Notes: generated from the sequence alone by a model not told the origin. DNA of 64,000 nt from Acidovorax_G lacteus (GCF_039540375.1 NZ_BAABEX010000028.1:1-64000); one strand, 5' to 3'; positions 35,631 through 44,449 are shown, counted from the stretch's first letter. Program-made: numbers and translations.

Positions 35631-36281
35631 ATGGTTCGCCGCACCAAAGAAGACGCCAACGCCACCCGCCACAGCCTGCTGGACGCTGCGGAGACTGTGT
35701 TCCATGAGCGGGGCGTCTCGCGTGCGTCCTTGCACGAGATCGCACTGGCCGCCGGGGCCACGCGGGGCGCGATTTACTGGCACTTCAAGGACAAGTCCGA
35801 CCTGTTTAACGCCATGATGGACCGCGTGACCCTGCCGCTGGAGCAGGCATGTGGCGAGTTCGACAACTGCGCCGGGCTGGACCCGGTGCAGCGCCTGCGC
35901 GGCGTCATGCATGTGCTGCTGGAGCAGGTGGCCACCGATGCCCACACGCGCCGCGTGTTCGAGATCGCGCTGTTCCGTGTCGAGTACGTGAGCGAGCTGG
36001 TGGGCGTGCGCGATCGCCACATCACGGCGAGCCTTGCCTTCACCGAGGCCATCGCCCGCGACTTTGCGCTGGCCGAACAGGCCCTGGGTCGCCCACTCCC
36101 ATTGCCCGCCGACGCTGCGGCCACCGCCTTGCACGCGCTGTTCGACGGGCTGATCCGCAACTGGCTGCTGACGGAAGGCGGCTTCGACCTGCGCGCCGTG
36201 GGGCAGGGCGCGTGCGACACCTTCTTGCGTGGTTTGGGCCTGCAATGGACAGACGTGCCCTGCCCGCGCGGCGTCGGGTGA
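35631..36281 (+). CDS. TetR family regulator of the efflux pump (AcrR/TtgR type)
   Basis: Repressor expected to bind the palindrome at 35547-35570 and to be released by pump substrates. The 216-residue product has the N-terminal HTH RTKEDANATRHSLLDAAETV and GVSRASLHEIALAAGATRGA then IYWHFKDKSDLF, very close to AcrR/TtgR. ATG 35631 follows CAGGAGA. The ATG at 35562 lies in the operator and gives a non-family extension, so it is rejected. Confidence 0.92.
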   Translation: MVRRTKEDANATRHSLLDAAETVFHERGVSRASLHEIALAAGATRGAIYWHFKDKSDLFNAMMDRVTLPLEQACGEFDNCAGLDPVQRLRGVMHVLLEQVATDAHTRRVFEIALFRVEYVSELVGVRDRHITASLAFTEAIARDFALAEQALGRPLPLPADAAATALHALFDGLIRNWLLTEGGFDLRAVGQGACDTFLRGLGLQWTDVPCPRGVG

Positions 36282-36334
36282 GTACGCGCCGCCCCCCCCC
36301 CCACGCAGCGCTGCTGCCGTGGGGGCTGCAAGTC

Positions 36335-36390
36335 TTTTGGGCCTCTCATTCAGCAAAATCAAGCACGAGCAGCTCCTATTTTGATAGCAA
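36335..36390 (-). repeat. Interspersed repeat copy
   Basis: Reverse-orientation copy: CAGCAAAATCAAGCACGAGC followed by AGCTCCTATTTTGATAGC. Non-coding DNA between the regulator and tRNA-Arg. Confidence 0.75.
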
Positions 36391-36540
36391 CAGGGCGTTG
36401 TCTGAAACCGACCGCTGCCCGGGCTCCTGTGCCGCAGGGCGCCTGCAAAGCCCTTGACACACCGACCCTGTGGCCGCCCCGGCCGCGGCGGGACTCGGGT
36501 TACACTAGCACCCCTGGCCGCCCTTGGCGTGCCAGCCCGC

Positions 36541-36616
36541 GCGGCTGTAGCTCAGTGGATAGAGTATTGGCCTCCGAAGCCAAGGGTCGTGGGTTCGATC
36601 CCCGCCAGCCGCGCCA
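36541..36616 (+). tRNA. tRNA-Arg (anticodon CCG)
   Basis: Cloverleaf is complete: acceptor GCGGCTG with CAGCCGC, anticodon stem TTGGC/GCCAA with loop CTCCGAA (anticodon CCG, reads CGG), T stem GTGGG/CCCGC with loop TTCGATC. The CCA end is encoded (36614-36616). Confidence 0.96.
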
Positions 36617-36641
36617 CCCTCTGTACAGGGTCTCCAGATAC

Positions 36642-36673
36642 AAAAGCCCTTGTGTTTCCACAAGGGCTTTTTT
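36642..36673 (+). terminator. Terminator after tRNA-Arg
   Basis: AAAAGCCCTTGTG pairs with CACAAGGGCTTTT over TTTC, followed by TTTC. A strong stem 25 bases after the tRNA. Confidence 0.88.
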
Positions 36674-36728
36674 CTTGCCGGGGGGGTCCTGGGCGGCGCG
36701 ACGGTTGCGCGCCACCGGGCGTGGGCCG

Positions 36729-37793
36729 TCAGCCGCTGAACGCACGGCCCGATAGCATCGCAGGCCCGCTGTTGCCACGCTGGCCGCCCTGTGCGCCGTA
36801 CAGCGACTGCAGCAACTCGCGTCCGTTGGCATAGCGGGCCGCGGTGCGCTTTTCTTCCTGCCGGGCCATCAGTTTGTGCAGCGGTCGTGCGGTGCGCAGT
36901 TGCTCCAGCAGATACGGCAGCCAGCGGCGGCGCTGCTGCGCTTGTACCAGTGTGTCGGCCCGGTCGATGGCTACCGCCGCCAGCGCAGGCGCGGCAGGGG
37001 CGACTTCCACCACCACGCGCAGGTTGTCGGCATCGGGTTCGCTGGCCGCCACCACCTGCAGGCCCGCGCGCTGCATGAGCCCGTGCAGCGACGGCTGCGT
37101 GAAGTACAGCGTATGGGCCCGGAAGAACATGTAGTGCGGCGAGCACAGGCGCGTGGCGTTGGGCACTTCGATGAACAGCCGCCCACCGGGCGCGAGCGTG
37201 CGCGCAATCTTGCGCAGCGCGGCGAGCGGGTCGGCCAGGTGTTCGAGCACATGGAACATGGTCACCAGCTGCTGCGAGGCCGACGGCGTGTGCTCGATCT
37301 GCTCGAGCAGCGTGCCGCAGCGCACCGGCAGGTCCAGCGCCTCGCGCGCGTGCTGGGCGTATCCCTGATGCGGCTCGATGCCGGTGGCGTGCCAGCCCAG
37401 GTGGCGCATCAGCGCCACGGTCTCGCCGCTGCTCGCGCCGATGTCGAGGCTGTTGCGCGCCGGCCCCGCCTCAGGCGCAGCCAGCACGGGCTGCATGCGC
37501 GCCAGCCAGTGCCAGCGGTCCAGCGCATTGCGCCCGGCGCGCAGTACATGGCGCAGGGCAGGCTGCACTGCTGCCTTGTAGGCCTGCCGGTACTGGCGGC
37601 TGTACCAGTCGGCCAGCGCCTGCTCGGTGGGCATTGGGTCGATGCGCCCCAAGCCGCAGGCGGTGCAGGCCACGGTGAGCAGGGCCTCGCCGGTCTTGCC
37701 GTCGCGCGTGGCCACCACGCGGGCGCTGGACTCGCCGCAGCTGGGGCAAGGAGTGTGGGCATTCCAGGGGTGGCCGGTGGTGGATGCAGTCAT
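36729..37793 (-). CDS. SAM-dependent methyltransferase with N-terminal zinc ribbon
   Basis: Class I methyltransferase of unknown substrate, 354 residues. An N-terminal zinc ribbon (CPSC near residue 16, CTAC near 43) precedes the SAM domain with motif I SLDIGASSGETVALM, FHVLEHLADPLAALRKIART and LAPGGRLFIEVPN. This architecture occurs in methyltransferases acting on sugars or cell-surface material. ATG 37793 is used; the longer frame to 37865 is not family-like. Confidence 0.82.
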   Translation of the reverse strand: MTASTTGHPWNAHTPCPSCGESSARVVATRDGKTGEALLTVACTACGLGRIDPMPTEQALADWYSRQYRQAYKAAVQPALRHVLRAGRNALDRWHWLARMQPVLAAPEAGPARNSLDIGASSGETVALMRHLGWHATGIEPHQGYAQHAREALDLPVRCGTLLEQIEHTPSASQQLVTMFHVLEHLADPLAALRKIARTLAPGGRLFIEVPNATRLCSPHYMFFRAHTLYFTQPSLHGLMQRAGLQVVAASEPDADNLRVVVEVAPAAPALAAVAIDRADTLVQAQQRRRWLPYLLEQLRTARPLHKLMARQEEKRTAARYANGRELLQSLYGAQGGQRGNSGPAMLSGRAFSG

Positions 37794-37972
37794 GGGGCGG
37801 ACCTTGTGTGTGTTTGTTACACACCCTACCAGTGCGCCGCATTTCCGGTATGGGCGCACGGCCATAAGGGATACGCGGCGCAGGGCTTCCAGCGCCTGTC
37901 AGGCAGCACTGGCGGCCGCATGGCGAACGGGTTCGCCCGACCGGATGTTGCGTTCTACAGATGTTTTGGCGA

Positions 37973-37997
37973 TATAGAACCAAAAACGTATTCGTTC
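37973..37997 (+). promoter_or_regulatory. Candidate regulatory site upstream of the sulfate-binding protein gene
   Basis: GAAC (37977-37980) and GTTC (37994-37997) are inverted with 13 bases between, inside an A/T-rich patch that stands out from its GC-rich surroundings; TATAGA at 37973-37978 could be a -10 box. A LysR-type sulfur regulator (CysB or SsuR like) would be expected here, but no consensus can be confirmed from one site. Confidence 0.3.
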
Positions 37998-38076
37998 CAT
38001 TTCTAAAGCGAAGCGCGGACCATTCGCACATCCGCAGGCCATCCGGGTCTGCCTGTTGTTTGGAAGAGCACCGCAC

Positions 38077-39096
38077 ATGAACCTCCGCCGCCCCTTTCTC
38101 GCTGCCCTGCTGGGCATTGCCACCCTGGCTCCTCTCACCAGCCTGCCGGTGCAGGCACAGCCAGCGCCTGTGAGCCTGCTGAATGTGAGCTACGACCCCA
38201 CCCGCGAGCTGTACGTGGACATCAACGCCGCGTTTGCCCGCCACTGGAAGGCCAAGACCGGCCAGGAGGTGACCATCAAGCAGTCGCACGGCGGCTCGGG
38301 CAAGCAGGCCCGCTCGATCATCGACGGGCTGGACGCCGACGTGGCCACGCTGGCCCTGGCGGGCGACACCGACGCGCTGCACACCAACGGCAACTGGATC
38401 CCGAAGGACTGGCAAAAGCGCCTGCCGCAGAACAGCTCGCCCTACACCTCGACCATCGTGCTGGTGGTGCGCCAGGGCAATCCCAAGCAGATCAAGGACT
38501 GGGACGACCTGGTGCGCGCCGACGTGAAGGTCATCACACCGAACCCCAAAACGTCGGGCGGTGCACGCTGGAACTACCTGGCCGCTTGGGAATTTGCCAA
38601 GCGCAAGTACGGCGGCGACGCCAAAGCCAAGGAGTTCGTGGCCAAGCTCTATCAGAACGTGCCCGTGCTCGACACCGGCGCCCGCGGCTCCACCGTCACC
38701 TTTGCGCAGCGTAACCAGGGCGATGTGCTGATCGCCTGGGAGAACGAGGCCTACCTGCTGGAAAAGGAATTTGGCAACAAGGTGGACTTTGTCTATCCGT
38801 CGCTCTCCATCCTGGCCGAGCCGGCCGTGACGCTGGTGGACCGGAACGTGGACAAGAAGGGCACGCGCGCCGTGGCCGAGGAGTACCTGAAGTTCCTCTA
38901 CACCGAAGAGGCCCAGGACCTGATCGGCAAACACTTCTATCGCCCGCGCTCTGACAAAGCCCAGGCCAAGTACGCCAAGCAATTGCCCAAGATTCCGCTG
39001 TTCACCATCGACGAAGCCTTTGGCGGCTGGGCCGCGGCCAGCAAGCAGCACTTTGCCGACGGCGCGGTGTTCGACCAGATCTTCACCAAGAAGTAA
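38077..39096 (+). CDS. sbp: Sulfate/thiosulfate ABC transporter binding protein
   Basis: Periplasmic sulfate-binding protein, 339 residues, with signal peptide ending near VQAQPAPV and the family hallmark LLNVSYDPTRELYVDINAAF, then KQSHGGSGKQARSIIDG. ATG 38077 is preferred over the TTG at 38056. The membrane and ATPase components (cysTWA) are not adjacent, so it works with a transporter encoded elsewhere. It is the first gene of the sulfur cluster, 35 bases before ssuE. Confidence 0.93.
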   Translation: MNLRRPFLAALLGIATLAPLTSLPVQAQPAPVSLLNVSYDPTRELYVDINAAFARHWKAKTGQEVTIKQSHGGSGKQARSIIDGLDADVATLALAGDTDALHTNGNWIPKDWQKRLPQNSSPYTSTIVLVVRQGNPKQIKDWDDLVRADVKVITPNPKTSGGARWNYLAAWEFAKRKYGGDAKAKEFVAKLYQNVPVLDTGARGSTVTFAQRNQGDVLIAWENEAYLLEKEFGNKVDFVYPSLSILAEPAVTLVDRNVDKKGTRAVAEEYLKFLYTEEAQDLIGKHFYRPRSDKAQAKYAKQLPKIPLFTIDEAFGGWAAASKQHFADGAVFDQIFTKK

Positions 39097-39131
39097 GCGC
39101 GTACCGCTTGCGCACCCATCGGAGCTCCGCC

Positions 39132-39716
39132 ATGACCATCCTTCTGATTGCCGGCAGTCCCTCGGAACAGTCGCGTTCTGCCGCGCTGCTTGATGCCGTG
39201 GCCGCCCAGCTCGACCCGCGCCGCGTGCCGGTGGACCGCCTGCACATCCGCGACCTTGCGCCGCAGGCGCTGCTGCTGGCCGATGTGGCCCACCCCTCGG
39301 TGGCCCGGGCCTTGCAGCAGGTCGAACGGGCCCAGGCCCTGGTGATTGCCACCCCGGTGTACAAGGCTGCGTACAGCGGCGTGCTCAAGGTGTTCCTGGA
39401 CCTGCTCCCGCAGACGGCCCTCAAGGGCAAGGCCGTGCTGCCATTGGCCACCGGAGGCAGCCCGCACCACATGCTGGCGCTCGACTACGCGCTGCGCCCG
39501 GTGCTGCAGTCGCTGTCGGCCCGGCACATACTGCCCGGCGTGTACGCCACCGACGCGCAGGTGCCGCGCGGCGAATCGGGCGGCTACGTGGTGGGCGAAG
39601 ACATCCAGGCCCGCCTCCAGGACGCTGTGCACACCCTGGTGCACGACGCGTTGCGGCTCCCGGCGGCCGCGAGCTTTGCGCCCGTGGCGTTCTCTCAGGT
39701 GCGATGTAGCGTCTGA
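39132..39716 (+). CDS. ssuE: NAD(P)H-dependent FMN reductase SsuE
   Basis: Supplies reduced FMN to the alkanesulfonate monooxygenase SsuD. The 194-residue flavodoxin-like product begins MTILLIAGSPSEQSRSAALL and includes IATPVYKAAYSGVLKVFLDL and PLATGGSPHHML, matching SsuE. ATG 39132 follows GGAGCTCCGCC. It precedes the ssu transporter genes. Confidence 0.93.
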   Translation: MTILLIAGSPSEQSRSAALLDAVAAQLDPRRVPVDRLHIRDLAPQALLLADVAHPSVARALQQVERAQALVIATPVYKAAYSGVLKVFLDLLPQTALKGKAVLPLATGGSPHHMLALDYALRPVLQSLSARHILPGVYATDAQVPRGESGGYVVGEDIQARLQDAVHTLVHDALRLPAAASFAPVAFSQVRCSV

Positions 39717-39725
39717 CGCCCCTCG

Positions 39726-39747
39726 GCGCACCCCTGTGGGGGTGCGC
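39726..39747 (+). terminator. Intercistronic hairpin after ssuE
   Basis: GCGCACCCC pairs with GGGGTGCGC over TGTG. No T run follows; it may stabilise the upstream mRNA end or lower read-through into the next genes. Confidence 0.5.
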
Positions 39748-39829
39748 TCCTCCCCCCGTCCCGCTCTGGCAGGCCCCCGCATCGGCAGGGCCCGGCCCTT
39801 CGCATCCCTTGTATTGCTGCAGACCTTCC

Positions 39830-39964
39830 ATGCCCGCACCGAAAGCGCCACAGACCACCTCCCGGACACCGCGTTTGGAGCGCTGGCTCTGGCGCCTGCT
39901 GGCCGCGGTCATCGCCGCCTTCGGGTTCGTGCTGCTCACGCAGCCAGTGTCTGCAGCGCTTTGA
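39830..39964 (+). CDS. Small single-span membrane protein, unknown
   Basis: A 44-residue open frame between ssuE and ssuA: a basic N-terminus (MPAPKAPQTTSRTPRLERW) followed by one hydrophobic segment LLAAVIAAFGFVLLTQPV. It ends 16 bases before the next gene. The hydrophobic segment could be a membrane anchor or a signal peptide. No clear ribosome binding site precedes ATG 39830, so the call rests on position, length of the frame and membrane character. Confidence 0.45.
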   Translation: MPAPKAPQTTSRTPRLERWLWRLLAAVIAAFGFVLLTQPVSAAL

Positions 39965-39980
39965 TTGGAGAACCGTCACC

Positions 39981-40982
39981 ATGCAACCGATTCCCCGTCG
40001 TTCCTTCCTGCAACTGATCGCCGTCACCGCCAGCGCCTGGGGCCTGGCCGCCGCGCAGGCTCAGGCCCAGTCCCCCGCACCTGCCCACCGCGCGCCTGAA
40101 CAGCTGCGCATCGGATACCAGAAGTCGGCCGCCAACCTGGTCATCGTCAAGCAGTCAGGCTGGCTCGAGCGCCGCCTGCCCACCACGCGGGTGAGCTGGG
40201 TCGAGTTCCCGGCCGGGCCGCAGCTGCTCGAAGCCCTGTCCGTGGGCAGCCTCGAGTTCGGCCTCACGGGCGATGCGCCGCCCGTGTTTGCACAGTCTGC
40301 GGGCAAAGACCTGCTGTATGTGGGCGCAGAGCCGCCCAAGCCCGACAGCTCGGCCATCCTGGTGCTGGCCGATGCCCCGGTGCGCAGCCTGGGTGATCTG
40401 AAAGGCCGACGCATTGCCGTGCAAAAGGGATCCAGTGCCCACTACCTGCTGGTGCGGGCCGTGGACAAGGCGGGCCTGCAGTGGAGTGACATCCAGCCTG
40501 TGTACCTGACACCCGCCGATGCCCGCGCAGCGTTCGAGCGCCGCAGCGTGGACGCCTGGGCCATCTGGGACCCGTTCTACGCGGCCACCGAACTGGCGGT
40601 ACCGACCCGTGCACTGGTCACAGGCCGCACGCTGGCCAGCAACAACTCGTTCTACCTGGCGTCTCGCAACTTTGCGACCCAGCACGCCGACACGGTGCAA
40701 GTGCTGTACGAAGAGCTCACTCGCGCCGACCGCTTCATCCAAGAGCAGCGCCCGCAGGCCATCAAGCTGATTGCCGACTTCAGCGGGCTGGATGCCGGGG
40801 TCGTGAGCCTGTTCCTCCAGCGCCGTCCACCGTCGCCTGTCGGACCGTTGACGCCCGAGACCGTGGCCGACCAGCAGCGCGTGGCCGACGCCTTTCACCG
40901 CCTGGCGCTGATTCCGCGTCCCGTGCGCGTGGCGGAGTTGGTGTGGCGGCCCGACGCCGCCCGCCTGGCCAGCCTGCGCTAG
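39981..40982 (+). CDS. ssuA: Aliphatic sulfonate ABC transporter binding protein (first copy)
   Basis: Periplasmic sulfonate-binding protein, 333 residues. The N-terminus has a twin-arginine-like motif (PRRSFLQLIAVTASAWG). Family features are LRIGYQKSAANLVIVKQSG, GLTGDAPPVFAQSAG and SVDAWAIWDPFYAA. A second, related binding protein gene follows directly, and one SsuBC set serves both. Confidence 0.88.
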   Translation: MQPIPRRSFLQLIAVTASAWGLAAAQAQAQSPAPAHRAPEQLRIGYQKSAANLVIVKQSGWLERRLPTTRVSWVEFPAGPQLLEALSVGSLEFGLTGDAPPVFAQSAGKDLLYVGAEPPKPDSSAILVLADAPVRSLGDLKGRRIAVQKGSSAHYLLVRAVDKAGLQWSDIQPVYLTPADARAAFERRSVDAWAIWDPFYAATELAVPTRALVTGRTLASNNSFYLASRNFATQHADTVQVLYEELTRADRFIQEQRPQAIKLIADFSGLDAGVVSLFLQRRPPSPVGPLTPETVADQQRVADAFHRLALIPRPVRVAELVWRPDAARLASLR

Positions 40983-41012
40983 CCGCCTTTTCCTTGTTTG
41001 GTTGCCCTGCTG

Positions 41013-41044
41013 CACCGCCCCGTTTTGGGGGCGGCGGGGCGGTG
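41013..41044 (+). terminator. Hairpin between the two ssuA genes
   Basis: CACCGCCCCG pairs exactly with CGGGGCGGTG around a 12-base loop. A short T run (GTTTTT) follows eight bases later. It may set different expression for the two binding proteins. Confidence 0.5.
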
Positions 41045-41076
41045 TTGTCCCGTTTTTCCTTGAAGGAGCCCTCTCC

Positions 41077-42039
41077 ATGACCCGTTTGCAACCCTCCCGG
41101 CGACGCTTTGTCGCCACCAGCCTGGCCGCTGCATCGGCGCTGGCCCTTCCCACACTGCCTGCCCATGCCCAAGGGGCCGGGGCGGCCGGGCGCGTGCTGC
41201 GCATCGGCCACCAGAAAGGCCTGCTGTCCGTGCTCAAGGGCCGGGGCACGCTGGAGCAGCGCCTCGCGCCGCTGGGCGTGAAGGTCACCTGGACCGAGTT
41301 CACCGCCGGCCCGGTGCAGCTCGAAGCGCTGAACGTGGGCTCCATCGACTTCGGCGACGTGGGCGAAGCCCCCCCGATCTTTGCGCAGGCCGCTGGCGCG
41401 CCCCTGGCCTACGTGGCTGCCACCCCGCCGCGCCCGGCGCTGGAGGCGGTGCTGGTGCCGCAGGGCTCGGCCATCCGCAGCGTGGCCGACCTCAAGGGCA
41501 AGAAGGTCGCCTACAACAAGGGCTCGAATGTGCAGTACTTCCTGGTCAAGCTGCTGGAAAAGCATGGCCTCAAGTACGGGGATGTGCAGTCGGTGTTCCT
41601 GCCCCCGGCCGACGCACGCGCCGCGTTTGAAAAGGGCTCGGTCGATGCCTGGGTGATCTGGGACCCGTTCCTGGCCGCAGCCGAGGTCGCGCTGGGCGCA
41701 CGGCTCTTGGCCGATGCACAGGGCATCGTGAACAACCGCGGCTACTACTTCTCGTCGCTGGACTTCGCCGGGCGCAACGCCGACGTCATCAAGACGGTGA
41801 TCGAAGAGATCCACAAGGTGGACCAATGGGCCGGCGGCAACCGCAGCGCGATTGCGGCCGAACTCTCCACCCTGTGGGGCTTGCCCCGCACGGTGGTGGA
41901 CAAGTCGGTGGCGCGCACGGTCTACGGCATCACGCCGATCACGCGCGAGATCCTGCAGGAGCAGCAGGTGATTGCCGACACCTTCTTCGACCTCAAGCTG
42001 CTGCCCAAGCGCATCAACGTGCTGGAGGCCGCGGTATGA
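41077..42039 (+). CDS. ssuA: Aliphatic sulfonate ABC transporter binding protein (second copy)
   Basis: A 320-residue paralogue of the preceding protein with a twin-arginine-like signal (PSRRRFVATSLAAASALAL) and the same blocks in altered form: LRIGHQKGLLSVLKGRG, GDVGEAPPIFAQAAG and SVDAWVIWDPFLAA. ATG 41077 follows GAAGGAG. Its stop overlaps the ssuD ATG (ATGA), tying it closely to ssuD expression. Confidence 0.92.
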   Translation: MTRLQPSRRRFVATSLAAASALALPTLPAHAQGAGAAGRVLRIGHQKGLLSVLKGRGTLEQRLAPLGVKVTWTEFTAGPVQLEALNVGSIDFGDVGEAPPIFAQAAGAPLAYVAATPPRPALEAVLVPQGSAIRSVADLKGKKVAYNKGSNVQYFLVKLLEKHGLKYGDVQSVFLPPADARAAFEKGSVDAWVIWDPFLAAAEVALGARLLADAQGIVNNRGYYFSSLDFAGRNADVIKTVIEEIHKVDQWAGGNRSAIAAELSTLWGLPRTVVDKSVARTVYGITPITREILQEQQVIADTFFDLKLLPKRINVLEAAV

Positions 42040-43205
42040 GCCTCAACGTCTTCTGGTTCATCCCAACGCATGGCGACAGCCGCTACCTCGGCACCGCCGA
42101 GGGCGCACGCGCCCTGAGCACCGAATACCTGCAGCAGGTGGCCCGCGCGGCGGACAGCCTGGGCTACGAAGGTGTGCTCATTCCCACGGGCCGTTCGTGC
42201 GAAGACCCGTGGGTGGTGGCGGCCAGCCTGCTGCCTGTGACGCAGCGGCTCAAATTCCTGGTGGCCGTGCGACCGGGGCTGCACCAGCCGGCGCTGGCCG
42301 CCCGCATGGCGGCCACGTTCGACCGGCTCTCGGGTGGGCGTTTGCTCATCAACCTGGTGACCGGTGGCGACCGGGCCGAACTGGAAGGCGATGGCGTGTT
42401 CCTGGACCATGCCAAGCGCTACGAACAGTCGGCCGAGTTCATCCGCATCTGGCGCGAAATCCTGGCACGCAGCCACGCGGGTGAATCGTTCGACTTTGAG
42501 GGCGAGCACCTGCAGGTCAAGGGCGCACGCCTGCTGTTTCCGCCCGTGCAGCAGCCGTATCCGCCGGTGTATTTCGGCGGCTCGTCCGAGCCCGCGCACG
42601 AACTTGCCGCCGAGCAGGTGGATACCTACCTCACCTGGGGCGAGCCCCCGGCCGAGGTGGCCCGCAAGGTGGCCGATGTGCGGGCCCGTGCGGCGCGCCA
42701 TGGGCGTACGGTGCGCTTCGGCATCCGCCTGCATGTGATCGTGCGCGAAACCGAGGCCGAGGCCTGGGACGCAGCCGAGCGCCTGATCAGCCGACTGGAC
42801 GATGCCACGGTGGAGCGCGCCCAGGCTGCGTTTGCCCGCATGGACTCCGAAGGCCAGCGCCGCATGGCCGCGCTGCACGCGCAGGGGGCCCGCCGCGACC
42901 GCGCCTCGCTCGAAATCAGCCCCAACCTGTGGGCAGGCGTGGGCCTGGTACGCGGGGGGGCCGGCACGGCCCTGGTGGGCAGCCCGCAGCAGGTGGCCGA
43001 CCGCATCCAGGAGTACGCAGCGCTCGGGCTCGACACCTTCGTGCTGTCGGGCTATCCGCACCTCGAAGAAGCCTACCGCTTTGCCGAGCTGGTGTTTCCG
43101 CTGCTGCCGCGCGCCGTGCAGAACAAGCTGCCCGGCCGCGTGTTGCACAGCCCCTTTGGCGAAGCCGTGGCCAACCAGTTTGTGCCACGCGTCTCGCAGA
43201 GCTGA
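42036..43205 (+). CDS. ssuD: FMNH2-dependent alkanesulfonate monooxygenase
   Basis: Cleaves C-S bonds of alkanesulfonates to an aldehyde and sulfite using FMNH2 from SsuE and O2. The 389-residue product is full length; it begins MSLNVFWFIPTHGDSRYLG and contains GRSCEDPWVVAASLLP, RLLINLVTGGD and YFGGSSEPAHELAAEQVDTY, all typical of SsuD. Confidence 0.96.
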   Translation: MSLNVFWFIPTHGDSRYLGTAEGARALSTEYLQQVARAADSLGYEGVLIPTGRSCEDPWVVAASLLPVTQRLKFLVAVRPGLHQPALAARMAATFDRLSGGRLLINLVTGGDRAELEGDGVFLDHAKRYEQSAEFIRIWREILARSHAGESFDFEGEHLQVKGARLLFPPVQQPYPPVYFGGSSEPAHELAAEQVDTYLTWGEPPAEVARKVADVRARAARHGRTVRFGIRLHVIVRETEAEAWDAAERLISRLDDATVERAQAAFARMDSEGQRRMAALHAQGARRDRASLEISPNLWAGVGLVRGGAGTALVGSPQQVADRIQEYAALGLDTFVLSGYPHLEEAYRFAELVFPLLPRAVQNKLPGRVLHSPFGEAVANQFVPRVSQS

Positions 43206-43221
43206 CCAGGAGTAGACCACC

Positions 43222-43593
43222 ATGGCCATCCATTCCATCGACCATGTGCAGTTCGGCTTTGCCAAAGGCCGCGAAGCCGAGCTGCGCCACTTCTACGGCG
43301 ACCTGCTCGGATTGAGCGAAGTCGTGGACGGCGAAGGCCGCCCAGGCACGCTGCGCTTCGAGGCTGGCGCGCAGCGCATCGACTTCGTGGCCCTGCCGCG
43401 TCCCTTGCCGGGCGAGGGCGTGCACCTGGCCCTCAGCGTCGAGGGACTGCCATCGCTGCGCCAGCGCCTGCAGCGCGCGGGCGTGGCCATCGACGAGCAG
43501 CGTCCGCTGCCCGGCCACCGGCGCCTGTACGTGCAAGACCCTGCAGGCCATCGCATCGAATTGCTCGAACCCGTCTGGCAGGAGGCTGCATGA
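43222..43593 (+). CDS. VOC family protein in the ssu operon
   Basis: A 123-residue vicinal-oxygen-chelate (glyoxalase/bleomycin-resistance) protein with metal ligand candidates in IDHVQFGF and RIELLEPVW. Such proteins are dioxygenases, isomerases or binding proteins. Its place between ssuD and ssuC (four-base overlap with ssuC) suggests a role in handling sulfonate products, for example aldehydes, but this is inference. Confidence 0.85.
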   Translation: MAIHSIDHVQFGFAKGREAELRHFYGDLLGLSEVVDGEGRPGTLRFEAGAQRIDFVALPRPLPGEGVHLALSVEGLPSLRQRLQRAGVAIDEQRPLPGHRRLYVQDPAGHRIELLEPVWQEAA

Positions 43594-44438
43594 GCGCTGT
43601 CGCCCGAGAAATCCCGGCGGTGCCTGTGCACGCCGAACCCGAAGCGCCCGCGCAGTGGCGCGCCACCTGGCTGGTGCCTGCGTTGCGCCGACTGCTGCCC
43701 TGGCTCGTGCCCGTGGGGCTGGTGGTCGTCTGGCAGCTGGCCTCGTCGCTGGGCTGGCTGTCGTCCCGGGTGCTGCCTGCACCCGTGGATGTGGCCACTG
43801 CGTTCTGGCGGCTGGCGTCGTCGGGCGAGCTGTGGACGCATGTGAAGGTGAGTGCCGGCCGCGCACTGCTGGGGCTGGCGATTGGCGGTGGCCTGGGCCT
43901 GCTGCTGGGCCTGCTCACGGGCTCGGTGCGCTGGGCCGAAACGCTGCTCGACTCCACCATCCAGATGGTGCGCAACATCCCCGCGCTGGCACTGATTCCG
44001 CTGGTCATCCTGTGGTTCGGCATCGACGAGGCAGCCAAGCTGTTCCTCATCTCGGTGGCAGTGTTCTTCCCGATCTACCTCAACACCTTCCACGGGATCC
44101 GCAACGTGGACCCGGGGCTGATCGAGATGGGGCGCAGCTACGGCCTGAGCCGCTGGGGGCTGTACACGGAGATCATCCTGCCGGGCGCGCTGTCGTCCAT
44201 CCTCGTGGGCCTGCGCTTTTCGCTCGGTCTCATGTGGGTGATCCTGATCGTGGCGGAAACCATCTCGGCGCAGGCCGGCATCGGCTACCTCACGATGAAT
44301 GCGCGGGAGTTTCTGCAGACCGACGTGGTGCTGGTGGGCATCCTGCTGTACGCCCTGCTGGGCAAGCTGGCGGATGTGTTTGCGAGGGCGCTGGAGCGCT
44401 TCTGGCTGCGCTGGCATCCGGGCTACCAGGCCGCATGA
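43590..44438 (+). CDS. ssuC: Sulfonate ABC transporter permease
   Basis: Inner membrane permease, 282 residues, with about six membrane segments after a 35-residue cytoplasmic N-terminus and the ABC-contact EAA loop around EMGRSYGLSRWGLYTEIILP. Family blocks include VRNIPALALIPLVILWFG. It overlaps the VOC gene by four bases. Confidence 0.94.
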   Translation: MSAVAREIPAVPVHAEPEAPAQWRATWLVPALRRLLPWLVPVGLVVVWQLASSLGWLSSRVLPAPVDVATAFWRLASSGELWTHVKVSAGRALLGLAIGGGLGLLLGLLTGSVRWAETLLDSTIQMVRNIPALALIPLVILWFGIDEAAKLFLISVAVFFPIYLNTFHGIRNVDPGLIEMGRSYGLSRWGLYTEIILPGALSSILVGLRFSLGLMWVILIVAETISAQAGIGYLTMNAREFLQTDVVLVGILLYALLGKLADVFARALERFWLRWHPGYQAA

Positions 44439-44449
44439 GGAGGTATGCC

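Noticed and set aside
36454..36834. 126-codon frame overlapping tRNA-Arg
   Set aside because: It translates through the tRNA and its terminator; the tRNA fold is complete.
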